Shown piece by piece: positions 1 to 5,989 of a DNA stretch of 5,989 nt. The stretch is taken from contig PSRF01000183.1 of the NCBI GenBank assembly GCA_003175865.1, positions 1 through 5,989 of the forward strand, given 5' to 3'. The translations under genes and the position numbers were made by a program. This DNA is from Blastocatellia bacterium. Its GTDB lineage: Bacteria; Acidobacteriota; Blastocatellia; Pyrinomonadales; Pyrinomonadaceae. Numbering within the stretch: the stretch's first letter is position 1; every line of letters begins with the position of its first letter. The notes under the pieces are model-generated. The model was not told where the DNA came from. It searched no databases and saw nothing but the letters and a program-made list of their open reading frames with translations.

Positions 1-22
1 TGATAAATGCGGAATGATAAAT
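1..22. repeat. short direct repeat at window edge
   Basis: The octamer TGATAAAT occurs at 1-8 and again at 15-22, a 14-base period, with GCGGAA between the copies. The second unit diverges after the octamer. This could be the end of a longer 14-base tandem array cut off by the window edge. Only about one and a half units are visible, so it may also be chance. Confidence 0.3.
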
Positions 23-176
23 TGCCTTCTAAGTCCCGCCGGATTGTCACAGCTTAGCTCCCGGTACCTTCCTCTCTTCGGCTTACGAGGCTTCCCACAG
101 TCGTCTTGTGGTTAGTAGCCATTCCTTCTGTGGTCGCCAACATTACCCTCACTCAACACTCAGCCTACGATCAGCT

Positions 177-204
177 TCGTTAGTACAACGAGGGCGTTGC
201 CCTC
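177..204 (+). promoter_or_regulatory. two overlapping small hairpins in the leader of the VIT-vWA gene
   Basis: TCGTT (177-181) can pair with AACGA (187-191) around a 5-base loop, and GAGGGC (190-195) can pair perfectly with GCCCTC (199-204) around the loop GTT. The two stems share bases 190-191, so they cannot both form fully. They lie 25-52 bases before the chosen start codon. A regulatory role is only a guess. The rest of 1-213 is CT-rich and shows no gene, no clear promoter and no RNA family I recognise. Confidence 0.25.
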
Positions 205-215
205 CAAACTTGAAT

Positions 216-219
216 GGAG
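216..219 (+). promoter_or_regulatory. ribosome binding site that decides the VIT-vWA start
   Basis: GGAG at 216-219 lies 9 bases before the ATG at 229. The alternative in-frame ATG at 214 has no comparable purine motif at a usual distance, and it overlaps this one. The site therefore favours initiation at 229. Confidence 0.55.
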
Positions 220-228
220 CTGATTTCA

Positions 229-315
229 ATGACTAGCCAGACGATCAAATTCACCTTGCGGGGGATTTGTATGGTCCTAATTGTTTTGGTTGTTGTTTCG
301 GGACCTGCCGCCGCA
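229..315 (+). other. signal peptide of the VIT-vWA protein
   Basis: Residues 1-29 have lysine and arginine in the first 12 positions, then a hydrophobic run (ICMVLIVLVVVSG) and a PAAAQ cleavage site of the signal peptidase I type. The single cysteine sits at the start of the hydrophobic run, not in a lipobox, so a lipoprotein is unlikely. Confidence 0.8.
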
Positions 316-2232
316 CAAACAAATGACGAAGACAAAACACTGTCGCCTTACTTTTTCGTTCAGGGCGATCCAAGAACGGACCAACTGCCTTTGAAGGACA
401 CCAGCGTTAACATTGCGGTTTCTGGCGTTATCGCTGATGTGACCATCCGACAAACCTATCGCAACGAAGGTACTCGTCCGATTAATGCACGCTACGTATT
501 TCCGGCTTCAACGCGTGCCGCAGTCTACTCAATGCGCATGCGAATCGGTGATGAAGTAATTGTTGCCAAAATCAAAGAGCGAGAAGCGGCTAAACAAGAA
601 TTTGAAGAAGCGAAGAAAGAAGGAAAGAGCGCATCGCTCCTGGAACAGAACAGGCCGAATGTGTTCTCGATGAATCTTGCGAATCTGATGCCGAACGAAG
701 AAGTCCAGATCGAACTTCGTTATACCGAACTATTAGTTCCAACCGACGGAACTTACGAAGTTGTTTATCCAACAGTCGTTGGCCCACGGTATTCGTCTGA
801 GAACGAGTCAACTGCGCCAAACCAGGACAAGTGGGTCAGCAGTCCATATCTCCACCAGGGCTCTCGGCCGACCAGCACGCTTCATATATCGGCTCGGATC
901 TCAGCTGGTGTTCCAATCAAAGACCTTGCCTGCACATCACATCAGATTGTGCCTGAATGGGTATCACCGAGTGTGGCTCAGCTGAAGCTTGATGAATCCG
1001 ATACTTTCACCGGTAACCGTGACTTCATTTTGCGATACAGGCTCGCTGGAGATGCGATCACCTCAGGACTCCTGCTGTACCAGGGCCAGGATGAAAACTT
1101 TTTTCTGTACATGGCCCAGCCACCACAGCGTGTTGCGACGGAAGACATTCCGCCACGTGAGTACATCTTTGTTGTCGATGTTTCAGGATCGATGGATGGT
1201 TTTCCTTTGAATACGGCGAAGCAGTTGCTGCGCGATTTGATTGGACAACTCCGACCGACTGATTTGTTCAACGTGGTCCTGTTTGCAGGCGATGCTTCCA
1301 TACTTTCAGAGCAGTCGTTACAGGCAAATCCGCACAACATTTCACGCGCAATCGGTTTGATCGAACAACAGCGTGGTAGTGGCGGAACCGAACTGTTACC
1401 TGCCATTAAACAGGCGATGAATATTCCGCGCACGGCAAACTTCTCGAGGAGCGTCGTACTTGTGACGGACGGTTACGTGTCTGGCGAGGAAGGCGTTTTT
1501 GAGTACATTCGCCAGAATCTAAACCACTACAACATCTTTCCATTTGGTATCGGAACGGGTGTCAATCGCTACTTGATAGAAGGTGTAGCGAAAGCAGGAA
1601 TGGGCGAACCGTTTATCGTGACTGAAGAAGCCGAAGCTGGCTCGATTGCGGCCAAGTTTCGCGAATACATTCAAACGCCTGTGCTCACCGACGTCAAAGT
1701 TCGATCGATTGGCTTCGATACGTATGATGTTCACCCAATTCAACTCCCCGATCTGTTGGCGCGTCGCCCAGTGATTGTTTTTGGCAAATGGCGTGGTCCA
1801 ATTGCTGGAACATTCGAACTGCGAGGCCTAACTGCGCATGGTGAGTATGTAAGTAACTTCGATGTTGCCGGTGTTCAACCTGATGAAGGCAATCGCGCGT
1901 TACGTTACTTGTGGGCACGTTCACGAATTGCCGAACTGTCTGATTACGGCTCGAGTAGTGTGTCTGACGATCGTGTGAAGGAAATTACGGAGCTTGGTTT
2001 GAAGTACAACCTGCTCACGCAATTCACGTCGTTCATTGCGATTCGCGAGCGGGTCGCCAACGCCACTGGTTCCGCGGACGATGTGGAGCAACCGTTACCA
2101 CTTCCTGTTGGTGTAAGTGATTTAGCGGTGGGCAGTGAACCTGAACTTCTGTGGACGATTGCCGCTGTATTGATGATTGGTCTGGTAATCGTCGCTCTTA
2201 AACGATTTCGTTCTTTAGGAGTTTACAGGTAG
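229..2232 (+). CDS. secreted VIT and vWA domain protein, probable exosortase target
   Basis: 667 residues from ATG 229; an in-frame ATG at 214 would add five. The start at 229 is preferred because of the GGAG before it, and it leaves a compact signal peptide (basic start, hydrophobic core, likely cleavage after the AAA at 27-29). A VIT domain (vault protein inter-alpha-trypsin) spans about 38-169, with the typical A..EFEEAKKEGKSASLLEQ stretch and the F-M-N-L-A-N-LMP motif. A vWA domain spans about 310-485. Its MIDAS metal site is complete: DVSGS (D317, S319, S321), T387 in GGTEL and D414 in VTDG. The C-terminus has SEPE (636-639), a hydrophobic helix (about 640-657) and KRFR (658-661), as in PEP-CTERM-like sorting signals. 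It probably acts outside the inner membrane in metal-dependent adhesion or protein contacts; the ligand is unknown. The exosortase gene follows on the same strand. Marine proteobacterial sortase targets share the VIT-vWA layout but use LPXTG, which is absent here. Confidence 0.9.
   Translation: MTSQTIKFTLRGICMVLIVLVVVSGPAAAQTNDEDKTLSPYFFVQGDPRTDQLPLKDTSVNIAVSGVIADVTIRQTYRNEGTRPINARYVFPASTRAAVYSMRMRIGDEVIVAKIKEREAAKQEFEEAKKEGKSASLLEQNRPNVFSMNLANLMPNEEVQIELRYTELLVPTDGTYEVVYPTVVGPRYSSENESTAPNQDKWVSSPYLHQGSRPTSTLHISARISAGVPIKDLACTSHQIVPEWVSPSVAQLKLDESDTFTGNRDFILRYRLAGDAITSGLLLYQGQDENFFLYMAQPPQRVATEDIPPREYIFVVDVSGSMDGFPLNTAKQLLRDLIGQLRPTDLFNVVLFAGDASILSEQSLQANPHNISRAIGLIEQQRGSGGTELLPAIKQAMNIPRTANFSRSVVLVTDGYVSGEEGVFEYIRQNLNHYNIFPFGIGTGVNRYLIEGVAKAGMGEPFIVTEEAEAGSIAAKFREYIQTPVLTDVKVRSIGFDTYDVHPIQLPDLLARRPVIVFGKWRGPIAGTFELRGLTAHGEYVSNFDVAGVQPDEGNRALRYLWARSRIAELSDYGSSSVSDDRVKEITELGLKYNLLTQFTSFIAIRERVANATGSADDVEQPLPLPVGVSDLAVGSEPELLWTIAAVLMIGLVIVALKRFRSLGVYR
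2134..2211 (+). other. C-terminal sorting signal (SEPE, membrane helix, KRFR)
   Basis: The three parts of an exosortase target tail are present in order: the SEPE motif (2134-2145), an 18-residue hydrophobic segment starting LLW (2146-2199) and the basic cluster KRFR (2200-2211). Six more residues follow before the stop. A Pro/Val-rich linker precedes it. The motif resembles the SEP core of MSEP-CTERM signals, which are assigned to exosortase K, and more loosely the canonical VPEP motif. That processing happens at this motif is inference from family knowledge and from the exosortase gene next door. Confidence 0.65.
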
Positions 2233-2247
2233 ATCTGCGCCATTTGA

Positions 2248-2346
2248 CTCTCTGCGCCATCTCTGCGTTCTCTGAGGTTAGTGGTTCGGATTGTGAGCGG
2301 GGGGACGGCCGCCAAGACACAGAGAACGCGGAGTTGGCGCAGAGAG
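2248..2346. repeat. imperfect inverted repeat 1 (CTCTGCG-type)
   Basis: The arms at 2248-2276 and 2318-2346 are 29 bases each and match at 26 of 29 positions when one is reversed and complemented; the loop is 41 bases. The left arm is itself built from repeated TCTGCG/TCTGAG units, and the decamer TCTGCGCCAT occurs at 2234-2243 and again at 2251-2260. An apparent 61-codon frame across 2281-2466 lies mostly in repeat sequence and is not called as a gene. This looks like a dispersed intergenic repeat with two copies in opposite orientation; no transposase is present. Confidence 0.75.
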
Positions 2347-2362
2347 TTGGAGGCTTTATCGG

Positions 2363-2456
2363 GCTGGGACCGCCAGCGTTCTCGCCTGCGAGAAGATAGC
2401 AGGCTCGACGTTTATGGAGATTTCAAGATGCAGGCGAGGACGCCTGCTGTCCCAGC
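2363..2456. repeat. imperfect inverted repeat 2 (GCTGGGAC-type)
   Basis: The arms at 2363-2389 and 2430-2456 are 27 bases each and match at 23 of 27 positions as an inverted repeat; the loop is 40 bases. Each arm has GCTGGGAC or GTCCCAGC at its outer end. The right arm also folds on itself: GCAGGCG (2430-2436) pairs perfectly with CGCCTGC (2441-2447) around AGGA. The sequence is unrelated to inverted repeat 1. It ends only 4 bases before the ribosome binding site of the exosortase gene. No T-run follows, so it is not a classical terminator. Confidence 0.75.
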
Positions 2457-2459
2457 AAT

Positions 2460-2465
2460 AAGGTG
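2460..2465 (+). promoter_or_regulatory. ribosome binding site of the exosortase gene
   Basis: AAGGTG at 2460-2465, one base away from AAGGAG, lies 4 bases before the ATG at 2470. This is a little close, but it is the only candidate and it supports that start. Confidence 0.5.
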
Positions 2466-2469
2466 AGAC

Positions 2470-3216
2470 ATGATAAGTGGTGGCTTACTGAAGGACAGAA
2501 ATCGCGTCGTACAGTTCATTGGAGTGCTGCTTGTCGTCGTGGGACTCAAACAGTTCTACTCAACCGCCAGCGTAAATGAGCTGAGATGGATCCTTGCGCC
2601 GACTACATTTCTTGTTGAATTCATTAGTGGGAAGATGTTCGCCTTTGAGTCTCATGCTGGATACATGAGTAGTGATCACAAATTTGTGATTGCTGCTTCG
2701 TGTGCCGGCTTGAATTTTCTCCTTACTCTGTTTCTGTTATTGACGGTACGCAGACTCTGGATCAGAGGTTCGCGCAATTGGGCATTCATCCCAGGCGCTC
2801 TAGCAGTAGCCTACGTTGCGACATTGATAACCAATACTATTCGGATTGTTATCGCACTGTGGTTGCACGATTCAGCGTTCACGTTGGCAGGGATGAATGC
2901 GAATGCAATACATCGCGTCGAGGGCATCGTAGTTTATTTTACTTCTCTCGTGTTGTTGTATTTCCTTAGTGAGGCTTTTGAGCGAATGCGTCAAAGAGAT
3001 ATCCCGGTTAGTCCTTTGCATATTGTGCGTATGTCGTGCTTACCGTTGCTCGTCTACTACGTGACAACACTGGTAATGCCACTGACGAACGGTGCGTTTC
3101 GAAATGAGGAGTTTTGGTGGCATGCACTTTTTGTTCTAGTCGTTCCGTTGTGTGTGTTGGCTTCCTTGGTGGGTGTGACGTCACTTGTGTCGAGAAAAAA
3201 AGCCTGTGGTATCTAG
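2470..3216 (+). CDS. xrtK: exosortase, probably XrtK type
   Basis: 248-residue integral membrane protein of the exosortase/archaeosortase family, which acts as a transpeptidase-like protease on C-terminal sorting signals at the inner membrane. The three expected catalytic residues are visible in their usual setting: C78 in AASCAGLNF, R125 in TNTIRIV and H148 in AIHRVEG. Hydrophobic segments lie at about 13-30, 72-93, 104-132, 150-167, 186-204 and 216-237. The stretch LRWILAPT..LVE (38-50), followed by GxMF and an AGY segment before the catalytic cysteine, fits exosortase K as I remember it; the subtype call is less certain than the family. The last 75 or so residues, with two hydrophobic segments, lie beyond the catalytic core. 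The likely substrate is the VIT-vWA protein encoded 237 bases upstream on the same strand. No EPS biosynthesis genes or other sorting-signal proteins appear in the window, consistent with a single-target exosortase. The gene ends 5 bases from the convergent kinase gene. Confidence 0.85.
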   Translation: MISGGLLKDRNRVVQFIGVLLVVVGLKQFYSTASVNELRWILAPTTFLVEFISGKMFAFESHAGYMSSDHKFVIAASCAGLNFLLTLFLLLTVRRLWIRGSRNWAFIPGALAVAYVATLITNTIRIVIALWLHDSAFTLAGMNANAIHRVEGIVVYFTSLVLLYFLSEAFERMRQRDIPVSPLHIVRMSCLPLLVYYVTTLVMPLTNGAFRNEEFWWHALFVLVVPLCVLASLVGVTSLVSRKKACGI

Positions 3217-3220
3217 GCTC
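3194..3220 (-). terminator. probable intrinsic terminator of the kinase gene
   Basis: Read on the minus strand just past the kinase stop, AGCCT pairs perfectly with AGGCT (3215-3219 with 3201-3205) around a 9-base loop, and a run of seven T (3201-3195) begins at the last base of the stem. A G-T pair may extend the stem at its base. The stem is short, so strength is uncertain. The element lies mostly inside the last codons of the exosortase gene (S-R-K-K-A-C-G-I and stop). Confidence 0.45.
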
Positions 3221-3221
3221 G

Positions 3222-5906
3222 TTAACCTTCTGCCAACTTGGCCACGACGGCTGCCAGTTCGACACGATTGATTGGCTTGGAGATATGCATCTGATAACCG
3301 GCAGCAAGCGTTCGCGCACGATCCTCAGCCCGTGCATAAGCCGTGAGGGCGACGGCTGGTGTGTTTCCACCCAACTCTCCAGGTAGTTCGCGCACGCGTT
3401 TAATAAATCCGAAACCGTCCTCTTCAGGCATGCCGATGTCGGCGATTAGAACATGCGGCTTCCAACTCTGTAAGACTTCGATCCCATCGCGCGACGAACA
3501 AGCTGCCTTCATCTGAGCGCCGCATCGTTCCAACATCAGCGTTACCAATTCACGCGCGTCCAACTCATCATCCACAATCAATACTCGAAGCCCGTCGAGT
3601 GAAGCCGGAGTCTTTGTGACAGCAGCTGTCGAAGACAATCGAGTTTGTGCGGCTTGATTATCAATCGATGGCATTAGCGGAAGTGTAACTGTGAATGTCG
3701 CGCCTTTTCCCAGGCCGTCACTGTCGGCGCGTGCGAAACCGCCATGCAACTCAACCAGGTGCCGAACGATTGATAGTCCCAGACCAAGGCCCCCATGTTT
3801 TCGTGTGGTGGATCCATCTGCCTGTCGAAACCGATCAAAAACGTGAGGCAAGAACTTCGGGTTGATGCCGACTCCTGAATCAGACACTTTGATCTCAACG
3901 TGTGAATTGAAGCGGCGAAGACTCACGTTAACAACTCCACCCGTGGGCGTGAACTTGACCGCATTGGAAAGTAAATTCCAAACGACTTGTTGAAGACGCT
4001 CGCGATCGCCATAAACAGGGCCAGCATTCCTATCGATCTGCATCTTCAACTTCACTGATTTAGCCTCAGCTGTCGGTCGAATACCTTCCGCTGCAGCCTC
4101 AATCACAGGCTGGAGTTCACATTGTGAGAAGTCCAGACGGAGCTTACCGGTGATGATGCGAGAAACTTCGAGCAAGTCGTCAATCAGCTGGCATTGTGAA
4201 TTTGCATTTCTGGCAATTGTCTCGACGGCCTGTCGCTGTTTGGCAGGATCGACGTCACCATGCAGTAACAGATTTGACCAACCCATGATTGCAGTTAGCG
4301 GCGTTCGCAATTCATGCGATAGAGTCGAAAGGAATTCGTCTTTCACTCGATTGGCGGCTTCTGCTTCCACGCGAGCTTCTTTCTCACGTTTCAGAGCTTC
4401 TCTTCTTTCAGTTGCGTCGTGGGCCATCCCACGAACAATTGGCGTTTCCACACCTTCCGTGCGGAGTGTATTGTAGTATTCCCAGAGTCGGATCTCTCCA
4501 GTGTAGGTTCGAACCTTCATCACCCCTTTCGCCGAGCCTTCCCGCTTGACGGTCTCAATGTATTTGTCAAACTCCTTTCGGTATTCCGGCAACAAACCGT
4601 CTCGAATATTCATGCCTATCAGGTTTTGTGGGGGATAACCTAACACTCGCGATGCCCACGGATTGACGGAGATGATGCGACCTTCGAGATCGTGTGTGCA
4701 GATCAGTTCGTGACTGTTATCAACCAGGTCGCGGTATCTATCTTCACTGTCGCGTAGTGCCTTCTCAGCTCGTTTCCGTTCGGTGATGTCATTCGCCAGT
4801 ACAAAAACAGCTTCCTTACCTTCAAAGTCCAAACGATTAGAAGTGATCTCGACGTTGATTATCGTGCCGTCTTTCTTCTGATGACGCCATTCACCTGCGT
4901 AATTGAATTGCGGATTCTCATTCGTGAGATAGTCTCTCAGAATTTCAACGTCTGTGGGAGGACGGATGTCTTTGATGGTCATCGACAGAAATTCCGCTCG
5001 TGAATAACCGTAATGCTGAATTGCCGCATCGTTAACAGCTAGAAAACGATGCGTCTTTCGATCATAGACCCACATCGCGTGAGGGTTTGATTCGAACAAC
5101 AACCGGTACTGAGCCTCCGACTTTCGAAGCGCCTCTTCGATGCGCGTCGCGATGGTGACGTCGAGGACCAGTGACAGCACAGACACTAATTTGCCGTCAT
5201 CGTCATAAAGCGCCGAGTTGTACCACTCGCAATTTACGATTGAGCCAACCTTCGTGTAGTTCCGATTGCGCGAGATACCATGATGTTCGGTGCCCTGCGA
5301 CTGACGCGAGCCAACGGCATTCACTTGATCGAGATCGTCTGGAACAACAAAATTCCAATCGCTAAAACGTTTGGCTAAAACTTCCGGAGCGGTCCACCCA
5401 AACAAACGTTCCGCCGCAGGCGACCAACGCAACACCCGAAACTCATGGTTCCACTCAATCACTGCGAGCGGTGTGTTCTCGACGTGGAAAGCAAGACGGT
5501 GCGCTTCCATCGCGGTCGCTTCTGCTTGTTTTCGATCAGTGACATCACGAATGATCGCTACGCCACCAACAACTTCTCCATTTTCATCATGTCGTGGTGA
5601 GTAGTAGCCATCGAAGAATCCAGAGCGACCTGTTTCGGGGATGTTGTACGGTCGGCCCTCAGCAACAATGGTTCTGCCCTCCACCGCATCACAATAGAAC
5701 TTGTCCTCGCCGGTAGCTTTGAGAGAAGGGAACAGGTCGAACGCATTTTTCCCCAGGACACTTTCGTGCTTTACGCCCGAGAACCTCTCCATTGCACGGT
5801 TCCAAAGTGTGTAACGAAACTCCGTGTCGAAGGCGATGATGCCGTCTACGTTCGCCTCAAGCAGACACTTCAGAAAGAGATCCTGTTCGCGTTGTTCGTT
5901 TGTCAT
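3222..5906 (-). CDS. cytoplasmic hybrid sensor histidine kinase with four PAS domains and a receiver
   Basis: 894 residues. Four PAS sensor domains come first, at about 8-126, 132-255, 262-382 and 383-505; the first, third and fourth end in a DVTDRK, DITERK or DATERR junction. A charged helical linker (506-525) leads to the HisKA domain with H531 in SHELRTP, the phosphorylated histidine. The ATPase domain shows the N box (N644, N648), the DSGVG box (676-680), FDRF (690-693), the GGLGLGL box (705-711) and a final GKGATF. A C-terminal receiver has the acid pair D779/D780, phospho-acceptor D823 in ADIGMPE, T855 and K877. No membrane segment or signal peptide is seen, so it should sense an internal signal; the ligand cannot be read from sequence. 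It lacks an HPt or output domain, so signal must pass to partners encoded elsewhere, or the receiver tunes the kinase. ATG 5906 is the first start after the in-frame stop at 5987-5989. No good ribosome binding site precedes it. It converges on the exosortase gene and is not in its operon. Confidence 0.93.
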   Translation of the reverse strand: MTNEQREQDLFLKCLLEANVDGIIAFDTEFRYTLWNRAMERFSGVKHESVLGKNAFDLFPSLKATGEDKFYCDAVEGRTIVAEGRPYNIPETGRSGFFDGYYSPRHDENGEVVGGVAIIRDVTDRKQAEATAMEAHRLAFHVENTPLAVIEWNHEFRVLRWSPAAERLFGWTAPEVLAKRFSDWNFVVPDDLDQVNAVGSRQSQGTEHHGISRNRNYTKVGSIVNCEWYNSALYDDDGKLVSVLSLVLDVTIATRIEEALRKSEAQYRLLFESNPHAMWVYDRKTHRFLAVNDAAIQHYGYSRAEFLSMTIKDIRPPTDVEILRDYLTNENPQFNYAGEWRHQKKDGTIINVEITSNRLDFEGKEAVFVLANDITERKRAEKALRDSEDRYRDLVDNSHELICTHDLEGRIISVNPWASRVLGYPPQNLIGMNIRDGLLPEYRKEFDKYIETVKREGSAKGVMKVRTYTGEIRLWEYYNTLRTEGVETPIVRGMAHDATERREALKREKEARVEAEAANRVKDEFLSTLSHELRTPLTAIMGWSNLLLHGDVDPAKQRQAVETIARNANSQCQLIDDLLEVSRIITGKLRLDFSQCELQPVIEAAAEGIRPTAEAKSVKLKMQIDRNAGPVYGDRERLQQVVWNLLSNAVKFTPTGGVVNVSLRRFNSHVEIKVSDSGVGINPKFLPHVFDRFRQADGSTTRKHGGLGLGLSIVRHLVELHGGFARADSDGLGKGATFTVTLPLMPSIDNQAAQTRLSSTAAVTKTPASLDGLRVLIVDDELDARELVTLMLERCGAQMKAACSSRDGIEVLQSWKPHVLIADIGMPEEDGFGFIKRVRELPGELGGNTPAVALTAYARAEDRARTLAAGYQMHISKPINRVELAAVVAKLAEG

Positions 5907-5989
5907 TGCAATAGTGCTTGGATCAGTTACGTCGGGGTAAAAGAGTGTAGTTGAGTTGGACCGAACGCCTTTTTCGCGTACTGAATCTA
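5907..5989 (-). other. upstream region of the kinase gene, no feature recognised
   Basis: These 83 bases hold the 5' leader of the kinase. The reading frame is open back to a TAG at 5989-5987 but offers no ATG, GTG or TTG before 5906. No Shine-Dalgarno-like motif and no convincing promoter hexamers were found, so translation may be leaderless or SD-independent. Confidence 0.4.

Noticed and set aside
44..70. TTGTCA / TACCTT as promoter hexamers upstream of the VIT-vWA gene
   Set aside because: The -35-like hexamer is good, but the -10-like one matches at only three positions and the spacing is 15 bases; not enough to call.
95..111. CCACA / TGTGG hairpin in the upstream region
   Set aside because: A 5-base stem with a 7-base loop and no T-run is expected by chance in a region of this size.
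978..1433. 151-codon frame on the minus strand inside the VIT-vWA gene
   Set aside because: It is antisense to the conserved vWA region, whose MIDAS residues prove the plus-strand frame is the coding one; the minus frame shows no recognisable domain.
2248..2456. CRISPR array or a complete insertion sequence in the intergenic gap
   Set aside because: The repeats are inverted, not regularly spaced direct repeats; no transposase and no target-site duplication could be found.
2281..2466. 61-codon open frame between the VIT-vWA and exosortase genes
   Set aside because: It lies largely in the inverted repeats, has arginine-rich low-complexity sequence, a start codon without a ribosome binding site, and no domain.
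3174..3185. TGACGTCA palindrome near the end of the exosortase gene
   Set aside because: A single 8-base palindrome inside coding sequence; no second site or promoter context.
3008..3370. 120-codon minus-strand frame across the exosortase and kinase 3' ends
   Set aside because: It overlaps two well-supported genes and encodes no recognisable domain.

Overview
The window carries three genes and looks like chromosomal DNA from a Gram-negative environmental bacterium. I favour Acidobacteriota (Blastocatellia-like). The reasons are moderate GC content, a multi-PAS hybrid histidine kinase of a style common there, an exosortase system, and an intergenic gap packed with inverted repeats. This placement is inference; Verrucomicrobiota or another EPS-producing phylum is not excluded.

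Layout. Bases 1-228 hold no gene, only a short direct repeat at the left edge and small hairpins in the leader. Bases 229-2232 (+) encode a secreted VIT + von Willebrand factor A (vWA) protein. It has a signal peptide, a complete MIDAS metal site, and a C-terminal SEPE / transmembrane / KRFR tail that looks like an exosortase sorting signal. Bases 2233-2469 are non-coding and hold two different imperfect inverted repeats back to back. Bases 2470-3216 (+) encode an integral-membrane exosortase, best matched to the XrtK type, with Cys-Arg-His catalytic residues. Bases 3222-5906 (-) encode a soluble four-PAS hybrid sensor histidine kinase that converges on the exosortase gene with only 5 bases between the stop codons. 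A probable intrinsic terminator for the kinase lies inside the 3' end of the exosortase gene.

How the genes work together. The most interesting unit is the VIT-vWA protein plus exosortase. It looks like a dedicated enzyme/single-substrate pair: the VIT-vWA protein is exported, held by its C-terminal helix, then recognised at SEPE and processed by the neighbouring exosortase. Similar dedicated pairs are known in unrelated sorting systems (marine proteobacterial sortase with a VIT-vWA target; XrtN with VIT proteins and XrtK with MSEP-CTERM proteins in Bacteroidetes). The kinase is convergent and not co-transcribed, so a functional link to the sorting pair is not shown.
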